Assembly (NCBI GenBank): GCA_023333565.1
Contig: JAJKFH010002711.1
Coordinates: 1-64,000, forward strand
From: Puffinus mauretanicus
Taxonomy: Eukaryota > Chordata > Aves > Procellariiformes > Procellariidae
Direction of reading: 5' to 3'
DNA: 64,000 nt
Part shown: piece by piece, positions 13,501 to 25,382 of the stretch
How positions within the stretch are numbered: the stretch's first letter is position 1
Layout: the number at the start of each line of letters is the position of its first letter
Program-made: the position numbers and the translations under genes
The notes under the pieces: model-generated
What the model was told of the DNA's origin: nothing
Database searches by the model: none
What the model saw: only the letters and a program-made list of their open reading frames with translations

Positions 13501-13682
13501 TTCTCTTCCTCCAGCTTTTTGTTCCATTCTCACATCCTCGGCGTCCAGCTTTTTGCCGCTCCTCAGCGTCTCACGCGTTGCACGGTCCTTTTTGTCTGCC
13601 TCCTCTTTTGCAACGAATGTGACGTCTGTTTTCTTAATCTCCCTTCCCCGCTGAAACACCTGAGGCCTCCTCTCATACTTGT

Positions 13683-13775
13683 TGCACTTTTCTGCTCTGT
13701 TTCTACTGCTCCAATGCCCGTCTTGTAAAACAGCACCTGGTATAAACACACCATTTCAGGTGTGGTCTTATGCTT
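13683..13775 (-). mobile_element. Possible very old CR1 fragment
   Basis: On the plus strand this reads like the antisense of a CR1 3' coding segment. A TTGCACTTTTCTGCTCT block is followed by CTCCAATGCCCGTCTTGTAA and a TCAGGTGTGGTCTTA block, which corresponds to the '..ccaggtgtggtct..' motif seen in antisense CR1. The similarity is weak and broken by an insertion-like stretch, and no reading frame survives. Confidence 0.3.
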
Positions 13776-16700
13776 TTCCAGCTGCTGCCAGGCAAGAACT
13801 TTATTTCCAAGTTCAAAACTGCTCAGCTCTCGTCTTGGATCACGTTCAATGGTGCAGCAGCTCCGTCGGGATCCTCATCCCGGTCATCCAAGAAAAATCG
13901 TCTTGTCTGTGCAAACACTCTCAGTCACCATTTGCTGCAACAAGGTACCTTTTGTGCACACTTATTTCTATTTGCCTTTTTAGACTCTAGGCATTTTTGG
14001 AGAAGAACTATTCACTCGGTCTTTCTGCAATAGCATCCCTCACATTATGGCTGCTTTCGTAAGATATAGTAATAACTCTTAATCTGCTGAGTGCCTGAAC
14101 TAGAAGAACTGCCTTGCTTGCGTGGCTGAGAGAAGCTCTCTCGCTGTCTGAAAACCCACTTCTCCACATGGATAAAATGAAACCTGCGGGAAGAAGCTTT
14201 TGTATGAGCTTTTATAATTTTAGACCTCTGTAATAAATCAAGGGTCCAGCCCTGAATTCTCTTTTTGAGATAACCCCCCACTAATTTGACAAAAGAGTAA
14301 CCCGTACCAAGGACACCGAATGAAATCCCGACTAGTTTTTAATGTCTACTTCAGTCCCCCAAGCATCGCCCAGCCCCCAGGTACAGCAACATCCCCAAGA
14401 TGTGGCCTGGTGCCATCCCAGGTGAGACCTTGTCATTTCTCCCCATCCTACCCTCCTCCTTTCCCCCTCCCCAGTGCCGGAGAAGGGCCTGTGGGCACCC
14501 ACCGCCGCAAAGAGCCGATGCAGCCGGCGTGAGTTGATGCCCGGAGCCTTTATTTAAAGCAGGACGAACACAAAGGCCCCCGCTGCGGAGGACGTTTTTG
14601 GCTCCCTAGCCCGGATCGCAGGGTTTGGGAGCCTGTGGGTTTGCTTTCTGCCTCGCTGGAGAGAACTTTGTCAAGAGTTTGAATGGCGGAGTTTGGTTCA
14701 CAACCATTATTATCTTCCCCGGATGAAATATCCGGCTGAGGTAAAATACCCTGCTGAATGATGACAGGGATATCTGATTTTTAATTGATTTACATGCAGG
14801 AGAATGGAACGTGTGAATATGACATGCAAGAACAGTTCCTGTATTTCATTATTTGTGGCAGGTATTTTAAAATCAACAAAACTTTAAAAAAAAATCCATA
14901 CAGATTTAACATCTGTTATCTCTTTTCTAATCCTTTAAATCCCTTAATTTACTCCGAAGTTGTTTAAACTGTTATCAACCTCTTTTGAGGGCTCTACATC
15001 TTAATCACTACTATATGACAAATATTTGAAGATATAGTATGTATTTGGCAAATACTTAGGACTCAAATGATAATACCAAAATAGAGGTTTCATATGATTA
15101 CAGAGACTAAGGGATTAGAAATTAGATTTAAATGGGTCCAAGGGGCACATTCAAAGACTTCAAACATCTTTTTAAAAACAAGATGCCATGGTTTGAAAAA
15201 GAAGATGTCTAAAATGAATTTGCCGATGATCTCTCCTCCAGAAAAATTCTATCACTTCATCAAGCTTATTTATTTATTTAAACTGCCTTTGAAGCACTTT
15301 TATTTCAAGGAGAAAAAAATTTAGTTCGACTGCATACATTATACAAGGGGAAAAATAACACCCATGTAAAACCTCAGTGGGAACTTTATTTTTTTCTGTT
15401 TCATGAGGAATATACATTTCCCCAGAGCTGCTTTTGAGTTTTGTGGTAAATTGAGGCTCCAAGTAAATCCTGAGAGGGAATGAAGTGCTGAGAAATGAGA
15501 CATAACTACAAGGTGGGGGTTTGATCTCCAGACTGAGGCAGTGAGCTTGAGGAGCATCCGGTGGAGCATCCGCACGGTGGCTGGCTCTTGGCAACGGCTA
15601 ATCCGCATGGAGGTCCAGTGCTCAGCGCGGTTGCCCACACACGGCTGGGCAGTGCTGTCCAAAGTGTCTGGCATGTCCAACATGTCCCCACAGAGTTGGC
15701 AGGTACGCGGGACCTCAGGGAGAGCTGTGACCTGGCGTAGCCTTGGCTGGCCAGCTGATGCCAGGTCAGAGTTACAGACTTGACCTCCCCTCAGCAGGGC
15801 TCACCAGGCTAAAGCACCGTGCTGATGTGACCATATCACTGCCGTTTCCAGAGCTGCTCTTCCTGGAGCTGGCTTGAGCACCCCTGCACCATGCTGAAGG
15901 ATGCACTATGGACTCACCGAATGGGGGAATCACTGTTCCAGGCTAGCACTTCTCCTCATCTCCCTTTTTTCCAGGATGAGATAAGGTTGGGTCTGAACTT
16001 GTGGGTTGCTCATTATCTCCAAGAGCTGCTAAGCACCTTTAGGATCAGGTTCTGCAACAGTTTTAAGCTTCCATTCACTTTTTTTTTTAATCCCAAGTTA
16101 GATTTCGGCTAGTTTTGTGCCTGGAGCTAGCTCGCTGGAGGTTCGGATGAGCACTGGTGCCAGAAGAAGGGAGGGGAAAGGAATGTACAGCCCAGGGTGG
16201 GGAGGGAGGGTGGATCACCTCGTCCTGAGCCACCCTGCAACAGCACCTTCCGAGGATGAGGGGTGCAAAACATCCTCCAGAAAATCTTTAGCATGATGCT
16301 GGAGACTAAAGGCACAAATTTTTCTTCTCGCTATTTGTTTTATTTTATGACACTCAACCTCAAAGCAAGCCCATAACCAAACACAGCAAGCTGTGATGCA
16401 AGCTCCACTGTTCCTCTCCTACAAAGGGTCTCAGTTAGGGAGAAAGTGCCAGGAAAACCTGCTGAGACACGGGGGCAGAGAGCACCGCTGCTTTATTCCT
16501 TCGGGAGGAGGGTTAGCGGCTGAGCAGGAGCAAAACCCATGTCTTCAGGGCCCTGTGGACAGGATGCAATGGGAGGCAGGAGGCCGAGGCAGGAGGACTA
16601 ATGCTGGAGACGCTAAGCGTGCAGGTGATGTATCGGGCCTCAGCACTGATGCCCACTCTTCCTCCTGGCTGTGTGTTTCACCATTAGCTCCAAAACAGCA

Positions 16701-17569
16701 TCGGTGAGCAACCCTCATGGATCCCAGCCCACGGGAAATCCCGCAGAAGGGGTGGGGGGATCCAAGGAGAGGGATCAACTCGCCAGGCAGTACAGCACAT
16801 TTCCAGGTGGATTTCTGCTTGGACTGGGACTAGAGGGGGTATGGACTGTGCCCTTGACCCAGCTCTTCCTACCATGCTTTTTTCCAGCCTGAAAGCCTGG
16901 TAATGTAGTCCTCACTTGAAGGGATTTACATACCGGCTGGCTACTACTCGCTAGGACTTTTAGTGGTATTTTTCCTATCCTTTTCTGCTTTGATCTCCTT
17001 GCACCAAACCTTGAAATGGAGAGTCATCACATAATACCAAGAACACAAGAAATACCACTGCTTGTAGATGAAATAGCACTTAGTACAACAGTCATCTGAA
17101 AGAGTATATTTAAATTACATTTTATCAGCATTGAAACTTCTGTCTTACAAAAGGGGAAAAACAGTCTTTGCTGAGTGTGTGCTCTGAATAGGAAAGTCAG
17201 GAGTTTATGGATTTGAGAGCCTCTTTTGTTGATGCTTTGACTGATGTTTAGAATAATATAAAAAAAGAAAAATCTCACGAGCAAAAGACAGGCTTTGGCT
17301 TTCGTTCCTGCTCACCCATCTTCCATCGTCTCCAAACAAACTCAGCTCAGGTGTCTTGGGCTACTACAAACTTCAGAGGCAAAGTTTAAGAAACAAGCTG
17401 AATTCAAAAGAGTTTGTGTTGTCAGCTACAAGAGTGAAAAAATGTTATCGGCTGTTTAAGCACTGCTGACTAATGTATATTCAAAAGCAAATCAACACAG
17501 TCGCACCCACTCTTCAAGCATCAAGGAAACCAGATGAGACCAGTGTCTCAGAGATATGGTGTCAAAAGA

Positions 17570-17585
17570 TTTTTTTTTTTTTTTT
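17570..17585. repeat. Poly-T tract
   Basis: Sixteen consecutive T residues. No retrocopy hallmarks are visible on either side. Confidence 0.9.
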
Positions 17586-17667
17586 AGACAGTGGATGGAA
17601 GGGGAGAATCGCATTAAAATGTAATGTTTGTCAATGGCAGTGATAAAAAAAGAAAACTTCCCCGGCC

Positions 17668-17692
17668 ATTGCTGGCTGCCGCATGCAGCAAT
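17668..17692. repeat. 7-bp inverted repeat
   Basis: ATTGCTG (17668-17674) and CAGCAAT (17686-17692) pair across an 11-nt GC-rich spacer containing GCATGC-like sequence. Confidence 0.55.
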
Positions 17693-20600
17693 CTGAATAC
17701 ATTGGTAATGTGAGGGACTGATTAGTCCTGTAAGGCTGCCTACAGGTTAGCAGGCCTCATTTCAAATCTCTGACAGCAATATGTGTCGTTTCATGCTTCA
17801 TCCTCATTCCCCATGTTCAACACAAACCGGGGTCACTCTATATATGGAAATCACTGTCTTCAGGGCAAAAAAATTAAAAAAGGTGAGATTGCCGCTTTAA
17901 CCTCACTGGCCTCAGAAAATATGTTTTAGTCTGATACATTATACTAGTAGGAATTATTTATCAAGAAGATACAAGCTCGATATTTCAGAAATAATGAGAT
18001 GTTCTGGTTTTGCAGCTGAAATTTTATGGTCCAGAGAGCATCAGCTATGAATCCAGAGAATGAAGTAAACTCGCAATGAATGATACACAGCATGCAGCTG
18101 AAGTAAAATGGCTGTGCAAAAGGTAATATGAAAGTTATAACACAGTGCAAAGCTCACTATGTCTAAAGTGCCTTTGTTGCCAGAGACAGATGTTTCAAAG
18201 ACAGTGCAGGCACAAGGTGCTCGCAGCATTTATTGAGGGAAGTTTTGCCCGGGAAAGGAATTGCCCGATCACAGAACTTTAGTCGGTAACCCTCAAATCC
18301 TGCAGCTTATAAGACCTACTGAGGGATTCATGGCAAGATAATTTGATAGCAGAAATGCAATGTTCAAGTACTTGGTGTGGAGAGATGTTAGGCTGCAGCA
18401 AAGGCTAGAGGTTCTCTCCCAGTATGGGGTAGACTTTCACTCGTACCTTCATTTTGCTAGAACAAAAGCAGATGTATAAATCTGCAAGTGTTGTTTTACA
18501 CCACTGTTTTCTCGCAAATGTCCGTGCTTTGAACGAGATGGTGAAGGAGCTATGTCTGAGCTCAATATACTTTTGTCTGACTTTGTTTCATTTGCTTTCT
18601 GGTCTGATCAAACAAACTGAGCAAGGAACTTCCATTTGGTCTTTTATTAGTCTTGGGTTAGGGTTGAGTAGAAGTATTTAAATGCCAGACACGGAATTGG
18701 TTACCGCTCTAATACTGCAGTCCAAAGTAATTGGTTCATTTGACATGGCTTGTGGGGATCATAAACGCCATGTGATCTAACGTGGACAGGAGCACAGCCA
18801 TGAGGAGCCATAGTCAGTCTTTGCAGCTGCTCACATCCCTCCAAGGCCAACATGCAGGTGCTTTGTAGCTGCCACAGGTAGCAGGGCTCAGACCAGGGAC
18901 TCACCCAGTGCCATAGAGTCCTGTCCTTGCATCACCCAGCCCTCTCCCACACCTGATTCCCTTTCTACTGGCACAGGCTGGGTGGCAGTTTATAATCGCC
19001 CTTTTAGTGTTTTACCACTTTCAAAAATTTCAAAAAAAAGAACAATAAATTTTCATAGGATAAGACCTACCACTGTTCAAGTCAGTTTTTACCTGACAGT
19101 GCTGGGGAGCTAAATGAGAAAAATACAAAAAACTAGGATCATTGCAACCCGCAGCCTGGTGACCTTAGAAAGAAACACAGTGAGTGGCTCCTCTCTTTTT
19201 TTCCCCATTTTAGGCTGTTCAGGATCATTTCCAAGCAGCTCTTGGGTGCAGGAAAAGGCTGTTACTTCCCCGGAGATGGGGGAATAAGTCAGTCCCCAGA
19301 AGTTTTGGGCTACTGAGTCCGCACTGCACGTGCTGGTGAACACCCGGGAGCAGCGCTACCCACGCAGCGCATCCCCCTCCCAACGGCAGGGTTTGCCCCA
19401 TGGACCTCAGGGAAAGATTCCCCACAGGTATCTGGGGAGAGGGTGGTGATGGAGAGGATGGTGAGCACTGATGCTGCCTAAACCCCAGACTTCATCTAGT
19501 TTGCTAACATCAGCCACCAAAAAGAGAAAGTTTAGTAAGAGGGAACTAACTAAGAAAGGAATAATAAACCAAATATTCTACATTGTTTGTGCTGCAAAAT
19601 GTGTTCAGTTTGTCAATTTTAACTGGTCTAACCCCTCAGGAAGGCTCCCTTTTGCTGACACAGGACAGGCCCGTGATACAGTGCTGGCAAGGAGCTGTAT
19701 CTATAGTTATGTAGAAGCAATGGTGTCACTTTGGGCACCATGAAGTGTCCCAGCTGGCCTCCAGCTGTGTCTCCAGAAGAGCGTCAGTCTCCCTTTAGTC
19801 CTGTGCTGTCTCCTCCAGCCCATGCAGAAATGTAGGATACCCAGGGCATTTCACAGGCACCGAATCCTTCACTGGAGAAAGCGTGTGTGCTGTGCCTAAC
19901 CCTCTTATATTTTCAGGCCTTTTTATTCAACATAAATATTTAGGGGCTCTTAACTCTGTGCAAAGTTCGTAAGACTGCACACAACAGACCCAGGACAACG
20001 TAACCGTGATGTGGTGTTTTAAGCCATCTAGTTACGGTCCACATCCTGCACAGATTTGTGCTAGTGCTACAGCTGCCCATATCCAGACCAGCCCAGAGCG
20101 GCAGACCATCCCCACATCTGGCATGACAGATCTGGAAGCATCCATTTCTGTACTACTGTCTTTGGACCCACTCAACATCTACAGTGTCTCCAAGCCAGGT
20201 TGCTCTTCACAGAACCCTGGAAATCAGAGCAGTCAGGTCTGGATGCACAGGGGCAGCTTTTCTAAGAGGGTACAGGGTGTTGGGACTGGGACCTTTCAAA
20301 AATTGAGTCATTTTTTTAAGTTTAGTTGCACTACACATCTCACCAGAGGGACACATCTCCTTGGAACTGTTCTAGAAGCTCTTCTCATCTACGTAGAGCT
20401 CGGGCTGAGAGATACTAATGAATAAAAAGAAAGAGTAAAGCTTAGAGTAATGACAAATTTTCTAAAGTATAATTCAAAATTACTTCATGCTTTTATGTGA
20501 CTTAATCCAGAGTAAAATATAGATCAGGAAGTACATCTCCACTTTGTTTCCACCTCCAATGCACTGATAGCAAGCAGCAATGTAAATCTTAGGCGACTGC

Positions 20601-21569
20601 TGAAACTCTAATTAAGTCTATAAGGTGGGTTCAGGACATACTTTTGAGTATTGTTTAAGAAGAACCTGCATCTCTTCTCACTCAATGGCTGCAACGAGTT
20701 CTGTTTTATCCTGTGTAAACTAATGGGTTGAATAGCAGGCCAATATCATTCAACAGGGGGTAGTTTGTCACAGAGGACAAGCCACTGTAGGCCTCTGAAT
20801 CACAGCAATGCAAAGAATCACCCACCAGCTGCTCCAGCTCTGGAAAGAGGTTTTGTTCCTGCTCTGGCTTTCATGCCGATGACTTCTTTGGAGAACGGGC
20901 ATTCTTCTCAAAGAAAGGTTTCAGGCCTGTGGGTAACTTGGGCCTGAAAAAGATGGTAAAAAGTAGCCTAACATGATGATAATAAAGCATTTATTGTTCT
21001 GGACCTGCTTGTGGTTTTCTTGTTTCTAAATATGTATCCTCAGTGCAGAGGTGGAACTGCTTCCTGAGTAAACTGCTGTAAATTGGACATCACCTGTGAC
21101 TGTATATACAATTGGGATGCTGGAAGTGCAATGAAGGACAGAGGTAAAGTATTTAAAATGGGTATCTCTGTTTCAGATTCATCTTGCCTCATTTTAGGCA
21201 CCCAACAGTTCACTCAAGTCAGAAATCCAAATGCCATGGCTTTTTTACACAGTCAAAGGGGAGGAGAAGGGAATTCCGGAGAGGAGATGCAGCCTGTTCA
21301 GCACCCTAGCCTGGCTATCTCCATTTGGTGGGTGACCTTAGGTGATGTGAGAGCGGGTCCCCTCCTCTCTGCACAGCCTGGCAATGACTGACTGACTGCA
21401 GCATGGTCCATTTGCTTTACCGGAGTACTCTGCTGGTTGTTCAAACCCATCTAGCACTGAGCAATGCCGAGGTGATACCACCTGTAAATGCGAACGGAGC
21501 AACCACGTGGCTCTAAAAAGAAATTGCTTAGTATTGCAGTCACGTGCTTGTCCAGCTACAGTCAATGGG

Positions 21570-21574
21570 GATGT
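21570..21574. repeat. Left target-site duplication of the LTR
   Basis: GATGT immediately precedes the LTR. The right copy at 22161-22165 is AATGT. Four of five bases agree, consistent with a 5-bp duplication that has since mutated. Confidence 0.6.
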
Positions 21575-22160
21575 TGTCGTGGTTTAACCCCAGTCGGCAA
21601 CTAAGCCCCACACAGCTGTCACTCCCCGGTGGGATGGGGGAGAGAATTGGAAGAGTAAAAGTGAGAAAACTCGTGGGTTGAGATAAAGACAGTTTAAAAG
21701 GTAAAGCAAAAGCTGCACACACAAGCAGAGCAAAACAAGGAATCATTCATCACTTCCCATCGGCAGGCAGGTGTTCATCCATCTCCAGGAAAGCAGGGCT
21801 CCATCACACATAACGGTGACTTGGGAAGACAAATGCCATCACTCCAAACGTCCCCCCCTTCCTTCTTCTTCCCCCAGCTCTATGTGCTGAGCATGACGTC
21901 ATATGGTGTGGAATATCCCTTTGGTCAGTTGGGGTCAGCTGTCCCAGCCGTGTCCCCTCCCAGCTTCTTGTGCACCCCCAGCCTCCTCGCTGGTGGGGTG
22001 GGGTGAGAAGCAGAAAAGGCCTTGGCTCTGTGTAAGCACTGCTCAGCAGGAACTAAAACATCCCTGTGCTATCAACACTGTTTTCAGCACAAATCCAAAC
22101 CATATCCCCATACCAGCTACTGTGAAGAAAATTAACTCTATCCCAGCCAAAACCAGCACA
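21575..22160 (-). mobile_element. Solo LTR of an avian ERVL-like endogenous retrovirus
   Basis: The 586-bp element has the TG...CA ends of an LTR. On the minus strand it starts TGTGCTGGTTTTGGCTGGGA and ends AGTTGCCGACTGGGGTTAAA followed by CCACGACA, the two ends of an LTR family common in neoavian genomes (known-family recognition, not a database hit). Flanking bases are GATGT on the left and AATGT on the right, a 5-bp target duplication with one mismatch. A perfect TGACGTCA palindrome lies at 21894-21901, just upstream of the expected TATA position, which now reads CATAGA and is probably non-functional. The poly(A)-signal area is also degraded (TTTTAAAC). No gag, pol or env sequence flanks it, so it is a solo LTR left by recombination between two LTRs. 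Family name is not certain. Confidence 0.88.
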
Positions 22161-24142
22161 AATGTTCTAACTGCTGGTAAGTACATTGGGATTTGGCCCT
22201 AATAGTTGACACAAACAAGCACAAAGTTGATTTTGACACTGAAGAAAGAAGAAAAAAGAAAAACAATGTACAAAATTGTGTCAAGAAAGAGGAAAGAAGA
22301 AGAAGAGTTCATCTGAAGGTGACTGAATGCTGTTTCAGAGCTGTTCGTTGTTCTTTGGGTCATACTTGGGTATTAGTTAATATGACTGATTTTCCTTCTT
22401 CTTTACATTTTCTTCTTATTTTGAGCCTGGATCCTGTGCAACATTTCTGCAGAAAAAAATACATTTGTGAAATGCTGATTTTCTGCAATTAGTTTCTGAT
22501 TTTTCAAATTTGTCCTTCACTCCAAGGCTTTTGAGCCTCTATCAAGCAGCATTTTTGAGAGACTATGGGAAAAAAAAATCCTGACAAAACAAAAACAGTA
22601 TTTTCAGAATTCCACTCTACTGCTTTCAGACTATTTCCATCAACCCTCTTATTCATTTTGATTTATTTCCATCCATAAGCAGACTAACGCTTTTCTATGC
22701 TTTTATTGTTCTTCAAGAATAGGCCTTCTATTGGAGAAAAATAATGTCTCTACGACCACCACTTTGCTCAATGCAGATCTTCATTAATCTGCAGCCACAG
22801 TACAGGCTTTTAGCAGCAAGCACTTTTGATGGGAATTGAATTTGATACTGCATTATGGTTGTAGGGCTTCTCACAATAGACTGTGTTCTTTTCTGTGTCT
22901 GTGCACAATCAGAGAGACCCAATTAAATAATTTGGTGCAATAATGGAGAACAAAAGAGTATGAGGGCTTAAAGTGAGGGCTTCAGCATTTGTATTCTCCC
23001 TTTTCTGTATCATGTTAATTAATTTGCCTGAAAACCAAAAGAAAGAACATAATGTGAAAAGCATAGCTCATCTACAACATGGAGGCACTTTAAATGCAGA
23101 TACCATACCAAATCAACATGCAACAAAGGAACATTCTTTGCATTTCCATAAGAAAAAAATAAAATAAAGTTGCCAGCTAGTGTTGAGTGGTCCTGGCTGT
23201 GGCCACTGGAAATAACGGTAGCTATCTGGGAGGAAAAAAAACAAGTATTAAGGAAGGGATAATACTTTGTGCCCCTGTGATAACATCTACAAATAAATAC
23301 GCAGTTTTGAAGCCTAATTGGTGCATGGAAAATGACTGGACATGTCTTCTCTCAGCAGAGACAGAGATCTCAACCTTTCTGGGCCTTTAACTTTTTTTTT
23401 TAATCTTCTGGGCTCGGTTCTAGTCTATTCTTCTTATAAAGTAGCTCAAAGCAGACGCTTCCAGAGAAGTCCAGCCCTGTTCCTCTGTTTGATTTAGAAA
23501 CTCCAACAGTATTGCGATGGGCACTAGGGCAGTCTCTGCTCCACCGTCACTCCAGTCTGCAACTGAGTTTATCTAGCAGAAAAGATCCATTTACCCCCTA
23601 CTGAAATAAATACCGTGGCCCAGCAGTCATGCAGCCCTTATTTGCTCCTCGGGGCCTGGAAGTTGAGGTCAGCAAGCTGAGATTGTTTGCAGCTCGGATG
23701 GCAGGAGCTGCGCTGCACTCTGCAGTGCCACCTCCTCCGTAGTCCCCCTCTAAAGGCGAACCACTGAGATGTGTAAAGCCGGCAGTTACACATTTTTCCT
23801 ATAATAAATCGTTTAAGCTATTAATTGTTTGAAGTCCTAAAAGATGCAAACCCAAGGATTATTCTGTTGTCTCTTGTTCACTAGCAAGTGGAAAAAGAAT
23901 ATTTGCAAAGCTGTGATCCAATTGCATTCATTATTATTACCTGTTAAATACTACTTTAGGGATATTAGGGGGAACAATTTACCTAAAGGTTATGAATCTT
24001 ATTTCACAGTATATTAATAAAAAGCATCGCATCTGGGTAAAAATGTGATCACAAATTGGGACTTCAATCTGGTTTAGAAATTTAAACAGTTACGTCTTTT
24101 TAAAGTAGAAAGACGTATGTCTTAGCTAGCTACAACTAGCTT

Positions 24143-24167
24143 CTTTCTAGCTGGAAAAGCTAGAAAG
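24143..24167. repeat. Perfect 10-bp hairpin
   Basis: CTTTCTAGCT (24143-24152) and AGCTAGAAAG (24158-24167) are exact reverse complements with a 5-nt GGAAA loop. It sits in a run rich in CTAGC words (TAGCTAGCTAC, ACTAGC, CCTAGC) from 24122 to 24177. Confidence 0.75.
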
Positions 24168-25370
24168 CTTCCTAGCATCAGTCCTGTTGTATCCCCCCAG
24201 CTCCACAGAAAGCGTTTACTTTTGGGTTTGAGCTACACAGCAGCTTTGTAACTGCAGCTGTCAGGCTACCTGCATATCACACGTCCTATTAAAAGTACTG
24301 AAAATGATCACCACATCACCTCTCATCAAGGTGTATTACATACCTTTGCTGCTATGGTGCCGTACTTCCCAGCAGAGATGTCTTTTTATATCAACATTCC
24401 TCCTGAATATTACTTGTGTTGACAAGTTACTAGAATGAAATCTGGGTGGGAGGATCTGGAGGTATCACAAATGGCCAAGATATTTGTGGGTTTTAATCAT
24501 TGCAACTATCTGTGCATTTCCAAACAACTTTTTTTTTTAGAAGCTAGGGGTCTTATCTTCCTCCCTTCTCCTTAAACTTCTTAAATATATCACAACAACA
24601 GTGTGCTGCTTTGTCAATCGCTCTCGAGATCAACTTTTCCGGGAAACACCACCACCAGCAATCCTGGATCAACTACAGCGCAGGAGGCTGCAGCCCTACT
24701 TATCAGCCTATTTGGTAATACGTGTGAGCTATCATGACAAGTGCTGTTCATTTCAGTAGGTCTTCAGCCCATAATTAAAATATATGAGGCTTACAGTTGT
24801 TATGTTTCTACTTCCAGCACGGGGACATGAAAACAGAATGTCCTCCTTGGATCTTAGCAAGTTACTTCCAATCCAACGTTAGAAAAAAAAGAAGGCATTT
24901 CTTCATATTCTCAGTTAATTCAGTCTAAAAGTGTCACACTTATTCAGCAGCAGTTAAAATAGGCTGTGATGAGAGCATGACAATTTCCAGCTAAACTAGA
25001 GGATAATTAGAAATGCCCCGTAGCAGGCAAGTCAGTGCTTCAATTTATTTGCTGTTTATTACCAAGTCCCTGCCCCTTGGGTGTAATGACTGTAAAGCAG
25101 CACCTGCAGCTTCCCAGTGTTTGATTTAGTGCTGTAAATGGTGCTCAGAGAGTAGATTAAGCTGGAATGTGATCAAACCTTATTTGCAATCCGATTATAC
25201 AAACTGCTCCTTGCACTGACCAGATTGAAGTAATTTCCCTATAGAAACGTTACACTCACTTTGGTGTAAAAATGATTAACATTTGCTGACTGTAGGTCAG
25301 CCTTTCACTTCCAGTGTAATTCTTTATCAGGCAGGATGCCCATCTTTTTCTTGTGTTTGCCACGTTTGTG

Positions 25371-25382
25371 TACCGCGCGGTA
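25371..25382. repeat. 12-bp CpG-containing perfect palindrome
   Basis: TACCGCGCGGTA reads identically on both strands and packs three CpG dinucleotides into otherwise AT-rich, CpG-poor DNA. Confidence 0.7.

Larger units (their letters stand above)
5076..13682. other. Non-coding stretch with ATTA-rich blocks, no gene recognised
   Basis: Unique sequence. AT-rich blocks with many ATTA/TAAT cores lie at about 6060-6320, 8930-9310 and 10480-11060 and look like candidate regulatory DNA (see findings). A GC-richer patch at about 11340-11800 contains overlapping open frames on both strands that match nothing recognisable. Simple repeats at 6.79 and 10.0 kb are listed separately. Confidence 0.65.
13776..21574. 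other. Non-coding stretch, no gene recognised
   Basis: Unique sequence with GC-richer patches at about 15500-15790 and 16130-16880 and AT-rich stretches between them. Open frames in the GC-richer patches occur on both strands and match no known family. A 16-base T run ends at 17585. A candidate regulatory block with a small hairpin lies at 17600-17830. Confidence 0.65.

Noticed and set aside
18655..18665. GGGTTAGGGTT as an interstitial telomere repeat
   Set aside because: Fewer than two full units; expected by chance.
20006..20425. 139-codon plus-strand open frame
   Set aside because: No motif, no splice context and no family resemblance. Treated as chance.
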